A stretch of DNA of 45,470 nucleotides, taken from NCBI GenBank assembly GCA_964388175.1, contig CAYLYS010000010.1, positions 1 to 45,470 of the forward strand, read 5' to 3'. Shown in pieces: positions 33,398 through 41,419 of this stretch. Source of the DNA: JAITWN01 sp964388175 (lineage in GTDB: Bacteria > Pseudomonadota > Gammaproteobacteria > SZUA-140). The translations under genes and the position numbers were made by a program. The notes beneath the pieces are model-generated. The model was not told the DNA's origin and did not search any database. It saw nothing but the letters and a program-made list of their open reading frames with translations. Position 1 is the first letter of the stretch. Each line of letters starts with the position of its first letter.

Positions 33398-34282
33398 ATG
33401 GAAGCGGATGACGGGAAATTAACGGTATCTCCCTATAATCTTTTCAATCGCATCCGCCCCCGCCTCAGGCTGGGGCGCGACCCCCTGCTCCCGGTGTCCG
33501 ATGGGCAGCGCTTTACACCGATCACCGCCAGCCGACTCAGGGTCATCGGTCCTGTCAAACGCGAGATACTCATCAGGAGACGACCCTGTACGGTTGTGGT
33601 CGATTACGGAAAACGGCTCACCGTCGTCATTCCCTTTCGCAATCGAGAGCATCATCTTTCCTGCCTGCTGCCGGCCCTGCGCGCGATACTGGCGGAGCAG
33701 CGGCTCGATTACCGGATTCTTGTCGTCGAACAGTCCGAAGCCAAGCTGTTCAATCGCGGCAAGCTGCTCAATGTCGGCGCCCGTCACGCCTGGGAAGAAA
33801 GCGATTACTTCGTCTTTCACGACGTCGACATGATTCCCGAACGGGCTGAATACGGCTGCCCAAACCAGCCGCTGCGGCTGATCACGCATATGAGCACCAG
33901 TTACCGCGGCTTCAGCCGGATGAGCGGTTCTTATTTCGGCGGCACGTCGAGCCTGCGCAAGCATCATATGACGCTGATCAACGGTTTTTCGAACCGTTAC
34001 TGGGGCTGGGGCAAGGAAGACGACGACTTGCTGCTGCGCTGCCTGCTGAAGGGGCTCGTTCCCCATGAAGACACGATGAGCAGCTTCCGCGATCTGGATA
34101 CCCCGATGGACGAGGTTGTCGCCAAGTATCGGGTCGTGCGCCGCGGCAGTAACCGCCGGATCAAGAGCCAGGTGTTTCGGCTGCAGATCGATCCGTATTC
34201 CGACGGCCTTGCCGAGGCGGCTTATACCCTCCTCGATGAACGGCGCGACGGGGATTTGTGGCGTATCCGGGTCGATATCTGA
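33398..34282 (+). CDS. GT7-family glycosyltransferase, relative of animal beta-1,4-galactosyltransferases
   Basis: A 294-residue protein following the whole motif order of beta-1,4-galactosyltransferases. VVIPFRNREHHL is at residues 76-87, FNRGKLLNVG at 118-127, the metal-binding DVD in FHDVDMIP at 140-147, YFGG at 179-182, and NGFSNRYWGWGKEDDD at 195-210, with the C-terminal SDGL...Y.LLDER and IRVDI. It would transfer a sugar, probably galactose or a relative, from a UDP donor. The histidine after the GWG motif that helps bind Mn in the animal enzyme is not clearly present (SSFRDLDTP). Unlike the Golgi enzymes it has no membrane anchor. The ATG at 33398 follows GGGGCGG. Confidence 0.85.
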   Translation: MEADDGKLTVSPYNLFNRIRPRLRLGRDPLLPVSDGQRFTPITASRLRVIGPVKREILIRRRPCTVVVDYGKRLTVVIPFRNREHHLSCLLPALRAILAEQRLDYRILVVEQSEAKLFNRGKLLNVGARHAWEESDYFVFHDVDMIPERAEYGCPNQPLRLITHMSTSYRGFSRMSGSYFGGTSSLRKHHMTLINGFSNRYWGWGKEDDDLLLRCLLKGLVPHEDTMSSFRDLDTPMDEVVAKYRVVRRGSNRRIKSQVFRLQIDPYSDGLAEAAYTLLDERRDGDLWRIRVDI

Positions 34283-34394
34283 GGGTCCGGTCACATTGAT
34301 GCGCTACGCCGGCTCGCGCGGAGAGCCCGGACTGTCGCAGGCCGTTCTCGAGGGGAGCGCGGCGAGGTTTGAAAACGTGGTCTCTGCGCGGCGA

Positions 34395-34403
34395 TGTTAT
34401 ACT
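34395..34403 (+). promoter_or_regulatory. Extended -10 promoter of emrE
   Basis: TGTTATACT is an extended -10 (TG, one base, TATACT). The expected transcript start at about 34410 gives a leader of about 30 bases before the GTG at 34441. The -35 region is poor, as is usual for extended -10 promoters. Confidence 0.5.
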
Positions 34404-34440
34404 GACGGCCAGTTGCAGCGGTCATGCGGGCAAGATCATC

Positions 34441-34776
34441 GTGATCAAATACTGGCTATTCCTGTCGCTGGCCATCGTCGCGGAAGTCGGCGCGACTTCC
34501 GCCCTGAAGTCGAGCGCGGGTTTCACCCGTCTGTGGCCTTCGCTGCTGGTGATGCTGGGTTATGGCATCGCCTTCTATTTCCTGTCGTTGACGCTGCGCG
34601 TCATTCCGATCGGTGTGGCGTATGCCATCTGGTCGGGCGTGGGCATCGTGCTCATCGCGCTCGTCGGCTGGCTGGCTTTCGGTCAACGGCTCGATGCGCC
34701 GGCCCTGTTCGGTATGCTGCTCATCATTGCCGGCGTGGTGGTGATGAACGTTTTTTCGCGGGCGGTTCCGCACTGA
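34441..34776 (+). CDS. emrE: Small multidrug resistance pump EmrE
   Basis: A 111-residue protein with four transmembrane helices, exporting quaternary ammonium and other cationic drugs in exchange for protons as a dual-topology dimer. The essential glutamate is in the first helix (LAIVAEVGATSALK). FTRLWPS, IPIGVAYAIWSGVGIVLIAL and FGQRLDAPALFGMLLIIAGV follow the EmrE sequence closely, and even the C-terminal end resembles E. coli EmrE. The GTG at 34441 aligns with the family's start. No strong Shine-Dalgarno is seen. It is transcribed alone from an extended -10 promoter. Confidence 0.95.
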   Translation: MIKYWLFLSLAIVAEVGATSALKSSAGFTRLWPSLLVMLGYGIAFYFLSLTLRVIPIGVAYAIWSGVGIVLIALVGWLAFGQRLDAPALFGMLLIIAGVVVMNVFSRAVPH

Positions 34777-34949
34777 CTGCGTTTCGTTCCACGCACGCCG
34801 GGGCCGCGGCGCCAGGTATTGACCTGGGTATTCTGGGTATCGAAGCCTCCGCCCTGGATCCGGTGGCATAGTCACTTCCAGAGCTATTCCCAAGGCCATT
34901 GCCATCAGTCCCATTCCATCAATTGCATTGCATTAATCAAGGAAAACGC

Positions 34950-37280
34950 ATGTCCGGGAAGATCCGATCGATACTGCGAAAATCGAGAATACCGGCGGCG
35001 GTCGTCGGCGCTTTGCTGTTGCTGTACACGATCGCGGGCTTTCTCATCGCGCCGACGATGGCGAGATCCTATGCCGTCGATCATCTGCGCGAGACCTACG
35101 GGCTCGATCTGCGCATCGCCAAGCTGCGCTTCAACCCCTTCACGCTGCTCGCCCGCGTGGACGGACTGGAACTCGATGCCGCCGATGGCCAGCGCCTGCT
35201 ATCGTTCGAACAACTTCAGGTGAATCTCGGTTGGCGTTCGCTGTACGAGCGCGCCGTCGTCTTCCAGTCGATCCTGCTGGCCGAGCCTTTCGTCCATGTG
35301 CACCTGCGCGAGGACGGCACTCTCAATCTGGCGGCGGCTTTTGCCGGCGCCGACGAGACCGAGGACGACGGGCAAGCGGCCTCCGGTGATGAATCGTCGG
35401 CGCCGGCGATCGTCGTCGACGATTTCCTGCTGGCGCGCGGCGCGCTGCGCTTCACCGACAATCAGGACGGACGCGATTTCGATCAGCGCTTCGCGCCGCT
35501 CGATCTGCGGCTGCAGCAGTTTTCGACCCGTCCCCGTGCGCCTTCGGATCTGGTTGCTTTCGTGATCAATTTCGGCGAGCACGGCCGTCTCGCGGTGTCG
35601 GGCATGCTGTCGGCCGAGCCGGCCGCCTTCGATCTCGATCTGGTGGCGCAGGACATCCCGCTGGCCTTGTTCCAGCCCTATGTGCCGCCGACGCTGGCCG
35701 CGGACATCGCCGGCGGCGTGCTTTCCTTTACGCTCGATGCGGCGCACGGCCTGTCGCAGCAGGAAAGCGCGCTGGCGCTGCGCGGCACGGCCGGCATCGC
35801 CGGCCTCGGCGTCCAGGTGGCCGATCGCGAGGAAACGGTGCTGGCCTGGACGCGGCTCGATCTGAATGACATCGATCTCGCTTTGTCGCCCAGCCGCCTG
35901 CATATCGGCGAGATCGTCATCGACGGTCTCGATTCGGCGTTCAGGATCTATGAGAACGGCGATACCAACATCGGCGTCGTGCTGCGCACGGCGATGCAGG
36001 ACGACGCGACGGCGGACGAGGTGCAGGAAGATGCGGTCGCCGAAGGAGGAACGGGAGAAGGGACGGGAACAGAGGACAGCGTCGAATTCCCCTTTGCCGT
36101 CGATCGTATCGCCATCACGCGCTCGACACTGCTGTTCAACGATCGCCTGATCGTGCCGCCGGTACTGCTGCGGATCGAGGATTTCGACGGGGAGATCACC
36201 GGTCTCGATTCCGCGCCCGAATCGCAGCTGGCGGTCAAGGCCACGGGCCGGGTCGGCGATCACGGCGGCGCGAACGTCGCCACGGCGGTGGCGCCGTTCG
36301 CGCCGGCGCATGATCTGAACGCCGATGTTTCCTTCGCCAATGTCGAGATGACGGCATTCTCGCCCTATGCGGGCCGTTTCGCCGGCTATGAAATCAGCAA
36401 GGGCAAGCTGTTCCTCGATCTGAAGTACACGCTGGACGGCAACCGTATCAAAGGCGAAAACCATGCCGTGTTCGATCAGTTCGAACTCGGCAACCGCGTC
36501 GACAGTGAGGACGCGACCTCGCTGCCGGTCAAGTTCGCACTGTCGCTGCTGCGTGACCGCCATGGCCGCATCGATATCAGCCTGCCGATCGAAGGCGACA
36601 TCGATGCGCCGGGTTTCCGCTTCGGCCATCTGATCGGGCAGACGCTGATCAATCTGCTCACGCGCATGGTAACGGCGCCATTCACCTTCATCGCCAACGT
36701 CTTCGGCGGCGGGCCGGACATGGAATATGCCGTGTTCGAGGCCGGCAGCGGCGTGATTCCCGCGGACGAGCGCGAGAATATCCTGCCGCTGTCGAACGCC
36801 CTGGCCGAGCGTCCGCAGCTGACCGTGGAAGTGCAGGGCTGGGCCGATCCGGCGGCCGACGGGGCGATCATGCGCCAGCGCAAGTTCGAGGCCGTTCTGG
36901 CCACGGCCATCGCCCAGGGCGCGGCAGCGCCGGCGGCGCTGGAATCCCTATACGAAGCGCTGTTCGGCGCCGGTTCGGCGGCGAGCCTGCGTGCCGAGTT
37001 GAGCGTGCCCGCGCAAGATGCGCCGGCATCCTCCGCGCCGGTTCCCGATCCGGCCGCATGGGAGCAGGAATGGGAGGAGGCGCTGCGTACGCGTGCCATC
37101 GCCGCGCAGGAGGTGAGCGATGAGGAACTGATCCAGCTCGCCTACGACCGCGGGCGCCAGGTGATGGATGTGCTGGTCCGTGACGGCAACGTGGCCGCAG
37201 AGCGGATTTTCGTGCGCCGCGGCGAGATCGCCCGTGCCGACGAGGGCACGCGTGCCCGGCTCATTCTGGGAGCGCGCTAG
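34950..37280 (+). CDS. DUF748 / AsmA-like envelope protein
   Basis: A 776-residue protein with an N-terminal membrane anchor (AAVVGALLLLYTIAGFLIAP), followed by a long periplasmic region of AsmA-type repeats: YGLDLRIAKLRFNPFTLLARVDGLEL, FQVNLG-like strands, and a second unit ending FDQFELGNRVDSEDATSLPVK and FALSLLRDRHGRIDISLPIEG, the DUF748 hallmark. The C-terminal part (IPADERENILPLSNALAERP and later a repeated VRRGEIA segment) resembles an OmpA-like tail. Large AsmA-like proteins form lipid bridges between the two membranes. AGGA lies about 7 bases before the ATG at 34950. It is monocistronic, and its stop codon overlaps a hairpin. Confidence 0.85.
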   Translation: MSGKIRSILRKSRIPAAVVGALLLLYTIAGFLIAPTMARSYAVDHLRETYGLDLRIAKLRFNPFTLLARVDGLELDAADGQRLLSFEQLQVNLGWRSLYERAVVFQSILLAEPFVHVHLREDGTLNLAAAFAGADETEDDGQAASGDESSAPAIVVDDFLLARGALRFTDNQDGRDFDQRFAPLDLRLQQFSTRPRAPSDLVAFVINFGEHGRLAVSGMLSAEPAAFDLDLVAQDIPLALFQPYVPPTLAADIAGGVLSFTLDAAHGLSQQESALALRGTAGIAGLGVQVADREETVLAWTRLDLNDIDLALSPSRLHIGEIVIDGLDSAFRIYENGDTNIGVVLRTAMQDDATADEVQEDAVAEGGTGEGTGTEDSVEFPFAVDRIAITRSTLLFNDRLIVPPVLLRIEDFDGEITGLDSAPESQLAVKATGRVGDHGGANVATAVAPFAPAHDLNADVSFANVEMTAFSPYAGRFAGYEISKGKLFLDLKYTLDGNRIKGENHAVFDQFELGNRVDSEDATSLPVKFALSLLRDRHGRIDISLPIEGDIDAPGFRFGHLIGQTLINLLTRMVTAPFTFIANVFGGGPDMEYAVFEAGSGVIPADERENILPLSNALAERPQLTVEVQGWADPAADGAIMRQRKFEAVLATAIAQGAAAPAALESLYEALFGAGSAASLRAELSVPAQDAPASSAPVPDPAAWEQEWEEALRTRAIAAQEVSDEELIQLAYDRGRQVMDVLVRDGNVAAERIFVRRGEIARADEGTRARLILGAR

Positions 37281-37287
37281 CGCTCCC
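37268..37287. repeat. Hairpin around the DUF748 stop codon
   Basis: GGGAGCGC (37268-37275), GCTA, GCGCTCCC (37280-37287): a perfect 8-bp stem with the TAG stop reaching across its loop. No T-run follows. It could slow the ribosome or protect the mRNA end. Confidence 0.5.
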
Positions 37288-37319
37288 GGTATCCCCGGTG
37301 CGGTGACCTCCGCAGCGAA

Positions 37320-37336
37320 ATGCTACAATGTTGCAT
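37320..37336 (+). promoter_or_regulatory. Zur-like palindrome before the second COG0523 gene
   Basis: ATGCTACAATGTTGCAT is an imperfect inverted repeat, identical at 14 of 17 positions to the core of the palindrome before the first COG0523 gene (26636-26652). It also shares the ATG..A..A..T..CAT frame of known Zur sites. TACAAT inside it could be the -10. It lies 67 bases before the start of the GTPase gene. Confidence 0.55.
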
Positions 37337-37403
37337 GAATCGGGCGGCGGCACTGTGACCGGCGCGCCGGCGATGGGGCGCAGCGCACGGATATCACCCT
37401 CAC

Positions 37404-38402
37404 ATGCATCGTATTCCTGTTTCGATCCTGACCGGCTTTCTCGGCAGCGGCAAGACGACGGTATTGAATCACCTGCTGAAAACGCCGGAGATGGCCGGCG
37501 CCGCCGTCATCGTCAATGAATTCGGTGCCATCGGCCTGGACCACGAGTTGGTGGAGCGTTCCAGCGACGATGTGATCCTGCTTGCATCGGGATGCGTCTG
37601 CTGCGGTGTTCGCGCCGATCTGATCGATACGCTCAGGAGCCTGTTTCTGAAGCGTGTGCACGGCACGGTGCCGGAGTTCGATCGCGTCATGATCGAGACC
37701 ACCGGCGTGGCCGATCCGGCGCCCGTGCTGAGCATGCTCATGCAGGATCCCTTGATTGCCGCCCGTTATCGCCTCGACGGTGTCATCACCACGGTGGATG
37801 CCGTGTGCGGGGCGCAGACGCTGGATGCGCACGTCGAGGCGGCCAGGCAGGTGGCGAGCGCGGACTGTCTGCTGCTGACCAAGACCGATAGGCTGGACGG
37901 CGAGGTGCCGGTGCAGTTGCGCGAACGGCTGTCGGCACTGAATGCGACCGCGCGCCAGATCGTCGTGGCGCACGGGGTGGTCGATCCCGCCAACCTGTCG
38001 GAGCTCGCGCATCGGGTGACTGATTTACCTGCCGCCGGCGAGCGCATGCTCGATCCCCGAGCGGCATCGGACGGTGCGCATGCGGCATTCCGTTCGCTCT
38101 GCATCACCGTCGATGCGCCGGTGATGCCGGCTACGCTCGCTTCCTGGCTGTCGGCCCTGCGTGCGCTCAAGAACCCGAACCTGCTGCGCATGAAGGGCAT
38201 CGTGCATCTCGCCGGGCGCGCATCGCCGGTGGCGATACACGCCGTGCGGCATATCGTTGCCGAGCCGATGGAACTGCGCCTCGGGGCGGGTGAAGACAGG
38301 CGTTCGCGCATCGTACTCATCACCGCCGGCGCCAATGAGCAGGCGCTGCGTGATCTGGCCCGCGTGTTCGACGGGCCGCAGAGTCGGTATGGCAGGCAAT
38401 GA
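37404..38402 (+). CDS. COG0523 (CobW-type) metallochaperone GTPase
   Basis: A 332-residue G3E-family GTPase, a shorter paralogue of the one at 26694. The Walker A GFLGSGKTT is at residues 11-19, VIVNEFGAIGLDHELV follows, the metal-binding GCVCC is at 63-67, MIETTGVADPAPV is the switch region, and the guanine-recognition motif is TKTD rather than NKxD. A CobW C-terminal domain follows. These proteins insert or deliver metals using GTP. A Zur-like palindrome lies 67 bases upstream. Its stop overlaps the start of the SufE-like gene by ATGA, so the two are translated together. Confidence 0.92.
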   Translation: MHRIPVSILTGFLGSGKTTVLNHLLKTPEMAGAAVIVNEFGAIGLDHELVERSSDDVILLASGCVCCGVRADLIDTLRSLFLKRVHGTVPEFDRVMIETTGVADPAPVLSMLMQDPLIAARYRLDGVITTVDAVCGAQTLDAHVEAARQVASADCLLLTKTDRLDGEVPVQLRERLSALNATARQIVVAHGVVDPANLSELAHRVTDLPAAGERMLDPRAASDGAHAAFRSLCITVDAPVMPATLASWLSALRALKNPNLLRMKGIVHLAGRASPVAIHAVRHIVAEPMELRLGAGEDRRSRIVLITAGANEQALRDLARVFDGPQSRYGRQ

Positions 38403-38923
38403 CGGAAAGCGAAGCACGAGGACGCTCCACTGACGGGTCGCCTCTGTCCATGCAGGAAACCATTGCCGGTCTGGTGGCGCGCTTCGCGGCGCTCGGTGAC
38501 TGGGACGACAGATACCGCTACATCATCGAGCTCGGGCAGCGTCTCGCGCCGCTGCCCGAGGAACTGTGCACCGACAGGCATCGCGTGCGCGGATGCCTGT
38601 CGCGCGTCTGGCTCGTGAGCAGCCACGAGAACGGCCGCATGCACTATCGTGCGGGCGGCGACGCCGCCATCGTCAACGGACTGATCGCTCTGCTGCTGCA
38701 GGTATATGACGGCCGCCCGCCGGCAGAGATCATACAGACGCCGCCGGATTTTCTGCATGACATCGGCCTTGCCCAGCATCTCAGCCCGCTGCGCAGCAAC
38801 GGCCTGCACTTCATGGCGCAGCGTATCCGCATCGATGCGCAGGCGGCGCTGGGATGCGCCGGGGGCGAGAGCGGCGTTGCCTCATCGACGTCCGTGACGC
38901 GCACGGGTGAATCCGGAACGTGA
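38399..38923 (+). CDS. SufE-family cysteine-desulfurase partner
   Basis: A 174-residue protein of the SufE/CsdE family, which accepts sulfur from a cysteine desulfurase as a persulfide and passes it to a cluster scaffold. The acceptor is Cys66 in HRVRGCLSRVWL (usual form VPGCQSQVWL). Next come GGDAAIVNGLIALLLQVYDGRPP and LSPLRSNGLHFMAQRI, typical of the family. Sixteen to seventeen residues before MQETIAGL, and an unstructured Ser/Thr tail, extend beyond the usual core; a start at 38450 is also possible. No desulfurase or suf operon is nearby. It overlaps the COG0523 GTPase gene by ATGA. Confidence 0.9.
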   Translation: MTESEARGRSTDGSPLSMQETIAGLVARFAALGDWDDRYRYIIELGQRLAPLPEELCTDRHRVRGCLSRVWLVSSHENGRMHYRAGGDAAIVNGLIALLLQVYDGRPPAEIIQTPPDFLHDIGLAQHLSPLRSNGLHFMAQRIRIDAQAALGCAGGESGVASSTSVTRTGESGT

Positions 38924-38965
38924 GGGGTATGGGCAGCGGATCGGTGCCGCTTTATCCCGGCCGCT

Positions 38966-39763
38966 TCAGAAGCGGTATTCCGCGCCGGTGACCAGATTGC
39001 CGTCGGTTTTTTCGACCTGCTGGGGAGGCCGGCTCTGGTGCGCGATCTGGACCGCTATCTTGAGATCGAAGCGATCGGTGAGGCGTACCAGCAGTCCGGA
39101 TTCGTTGAGCAGGCGGAAATCGGAAACCTGCTGCAGTGCCGGCTGGTAGTACAGCGTGTTGTAGGCGCGGGTGTAGTCGTTGATATCGCCGTTCAGCGAC
39201 AGGTAACTGTTGAATCGCCAGAGGTGATGCTTGCCGCTGTCGCTGACATCGGGGCGTCGGTCGTATTCCTCGCGCGCGAAATAGGCGCCGATACCGATAT
39301 GGTTGCGCATATGCGGCGTGTCGCTTACGGTCAGGCGCAGGCCGCCGCCGATCAGGCCGCGGAAGGCGAGGCGGGTGAATTCATTGCGTTCGGTCTGCAG
39401 AAACACCTCGGGCGCGCTTCTTTCCCAGGTCTGGACCGTGCGGCGCAGGTGGGCGAAGGCGCGGTTGGTATCACGGCGGTTGTTGCTTTCCTCGTATGCA
39501 TACGAGGCGATCATCAGATCGGTGGTCGCTTCATGTCTGGATTCCAGCCGCAGCGCGGTGGTCAGTCCGAGCTTGTCGGTATTTCCCGTGGAACCGTTCA
39601 GCGCAAAATGATAGCGGCCCGACAGACCTTCCTTGGTTTCTCCGCGCTGGCTTTCGATGTTGACGATCGATGCCGCTGCCGTTGCCGGCTGGATCAGCAG
39701 CAGTGCCGCGAACAGGAAAAGCGGGGCGCCGGTCAGGCGCCCGGGTGATGCGGTGGCGTTCAT
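38966..39763 (-). CDS. DUF481-family outer-membrane barrel protein
   Basis: A 265-residue protein with a signal peptide (ending near QPATAAAS) and a DUF481 barrel: GRYHFALNGSTGNTDKLGLTTALRLESR, MIASYAYEESNNRRDTNRAF, EVFLQTERNEFTRLAFRGLIGGGLRLTV, DLKIAVQIAHQSRPP, ending in EYRF. This family is thought to be salt-induced or general outer-membrane proteins. It lies downstream of the exported methyltransferase-like gene (106-base gap) on the same strand, and converges on the SufE-like gene. Only a weak ribosome-binding site is seen. Confidence 0.85.
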   Translation of the reverse strand: MNATASPGRLTGAPLFLFAALLLIQPATAAASIVNIESQRGETKEGLSGRYHFALNGSTGNTDKLGLTTALRLESRHEATTDLMIASYAYEESNNRRDTNRAFAHLRRTVQTWERSAPEVFLQTERNEFTRLAFRGLIGGGLRLTVSDTPHMRNHIGIGAYFAREEYDRRPDVSDSGKHHLWRFNSYLSLNGDINDYTRAYNTLYYQPALQQVSDFRLLNESGLLVRLTDRFDLKIAVQIAHQSRPPQQVEKTDGNLVTGAEYRF

Positions 39764-39869
39764 CGATTGCGAATGTCTTGCAGGTGGAGGCCGCTGAGCG
39801 GCGATGCGCTCTTCGTGAATCCGATATCGGCTGCGTGTTCCCGGCGTGCGCCGGCTGATACGGCGCGCG

Positions 39870-40712
39870 TCAATCGAGCGGTTTGACGAATCTGAGCGTC
39901 ATGCGATCGCTTTCGCCGATGGCGAGATAGCGTTCGCGATCCTGATCTTTGCCGCTCAGCGTCGGCGGCAGCATCCATACGCCCTGCGGGTAATCCTTGG
40001 TGTCCTTGGGGTTGGCGTTGATTTCCGCGCGCCCGTCGAGTTCGAAGCCGGCCTTGCGCGCCAGCGCGATCACGTGTTCCTCGGTAACGTAGCCCGAGCG
40101 TGCGCGCGGATCCTGGGGCTGCGCCGCGTCGCCGCGGTGCTCCACCACGCCGAGAATGCCGCCGGGCTTGAGCGCGCGGAACATCGCGGCGAAGATGGCG
40201 TCCGCCGTACCCGCGTCCATCCAGTTATGGACGTTGCGGAAGGTCAGCACCCTGTCGGCGGAGTCGGGCGGCGCGATTTCCATGCGATCTGGCGGCGCCA
40301 GCACCGTGTTGACGACCGCGCCGTAGAGTTCGGGCGCTGTGTCCAGCTTGGCCTGGAAGCGGCGGGCGGCGTTACGGAAAAAAGGCACGTCGGATTCGGC
40401 ATCGAAGCCGGCGGCATAGTAGCGGCCGTTCTCTTTCAGGAAGGGCGCCAGGATCTCCGTATACCAGCCGCCGCCCGGTGTGATTTCGACCACGGTCATG
40501 TCCGGACGCAGACCGAACCAGAGCAGGGTTTCGACCGGATGGCGATGAACGTCGCGCGCCTTGTTCTCCGCCGAGCGATGCTCGCCGGCGACGATCTGCT
40601 GCAGGCGCGCTGCGCTTGCGGCGTCATCGGTCTGGGCGATGGCCATGGAGAAAAGCGGGAGCGTGCAGAGCAGGGCGGCGATGGATCGCGCACAGGGGAA
40701 TTTGCTTGTCAT
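39870..40712 (-). CDS. Exported SAM-methyltransferase-like protein (COG4798)
   Basis: A 280-residue protein with a clear cleavable signal peptide (CTLPLFSMAIAQ, cut after the Ala) in front of a class I methyltransferase fold: the motif I region MTVVEITPGGGWYTEIL, followed by GRYYAAGFDAESD, ADRVLTFRNVHNW, and LKPGGILGVVEHRG. It belongs to a widespread family of predicted methyltransferases that begin with a signal sequence. SAM is not known to be available in the periplasm, so the substrate or even the catalytic role is open. It has its own -10 (TATAAT on the minus strand at 40755-40760). Confidence 0.85.
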   Translation of the reverse strand: MTSKFPCARSIAALLCTLPLFSMAIAQTDDAASAARLQQIVAGEHRSAENKARDVHRHPVETLLWFGLRPDMTVVEITPGGGWYTEILAPFLKENGRYYAAGFDAESDVPFFRNAARRFQAKLDTAPELYGAVVNTVLAPPDRMEIAPPDSADRVLTFRNVHNWMDAGTADAIFAAMFRALKPGGILGVVEHRGDAAQPQDPRARSGYVTEEHVIALARKAGFELDGRAEINANPKDTKDYPQGVWMLPPTLSGKDQDRERYLAIGESDRMTLRFVKPLD

Positions 40713-40754
40713 GTCACACCATGTCCGGGTTGCGGGGCGGAATCACCGCTGACG

Positions 40755-40760
40755 ATTATA
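40755..40760 (-). promoter_or_regulatory. Consensus -10 for the exported methyltransferase-like gene
   Basis: TATAAT on the minus strand, 42 bases before the start at 40712 and inside the gap after the TetR gene. The -35 (about ATGAAC) is poor. It suggests that this gene is not only read through from the pump operon. Confidence 0.45.
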
Positions 40761-40779
40761 CCGGCGCAGCGCGACGGGT

Positions 40780-41403
40780 TCATCCGCTGAGGAACGGCAG
40801 CAGCTGCGGCAGGAACAGTTTCAGGCTTTCTTCCAGCAGATCGGGGTCGAGATCCGGTTCGCGCACGGCACGTACCGCCAGGCCTTCGATGAAGCAGCGC
40901 AGCGCGAAGGAGCGGCGGCGGATGTCCTCATCGTCGGGATCCCAGCCGCTGTCGCGGGCGGACTGTTTGATCCAGGCGGTAAAGTCCTCCGTGCGCAGGC
41001 ATTCCGCCTCGTCCAGCGCGCGCGCGATCTGCGGGTCGCGGCTCGACTCGGCGCTCATCTCCAGGAACAGGGCGGGATTCATGACGCGTTCGTCACAGCT
41101 CTTCCAGCGCGTGAACAGATCGCGGAGCTGCCGGATGAGATCGCTGCCCGAGCGCAGAGCGGCGATGTCGGCGCGCACCTCCCGGCTCTGGCGCTCGATG
41201 ATGGCGAGGATGATGGCGTTCTTGCTATCGAAATAGCGGTATATCAACCCCGGGCTCATTTGCGCCGCCGCCGCGATGGAAGCCATGCTGGCGGCGTGAA
41301 AGCCGTGGCGGATGAAACAGCATTGCGCCGCGCAGAGAATCCGGTTGCGCTGGATTTCGGCTCGTTCCTGCGTTTTCCCCGCTGCGGTAACCCTGATATT
41401 CAT
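40780..41403 (-). CDS. TetR/AcrR-family transcriptional regulator
   Basis: A 207-residue regulator. The N-terminal helix-turn-helix is RNRILCAAQCCFIRHGFHAASMASIAAAAQMSPGLIYRYFDSKNA, the TetR signature ending in Y.YF..K. The C-terminal half is an all-helical ligand-binding domain. Its gene lies 16 bases after the end of the AcrB-like pump gene on the same strand, so it is likely the local repressor of that pump operon, autoregulated as part of it. The inducer is unknown. Two adjacent cysteines (QCCF) in the HTH are uncommon. Confidence 0.93.
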   Translation of the reverse strand: MNIRVTAAGKTQERAEIQRNRILCAAQCCFIRHGFHAASMASIAAAAQMSPGLIYRYFDSKNAIILAIIERQSREVRADIAALRSGSDLIRQLRDLFTRWKSCDERVMNPALFLEMSAESSRDPQIARALDEAECLRTEDFTAWIKQSARDSGWDPDDEDIRRRSFALRCFIEGLAVRAVREPDLDPDLLEESLKLFLPQLLPFLSG

Positions 41404-41419
41404 GACAACGCCGGTGATC

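Noticed and set aside
35199..36629. 476-codon minus-strand frame
   Set aside because: Antisense to the DUF748 gene; composition is typical of a shadow frame.
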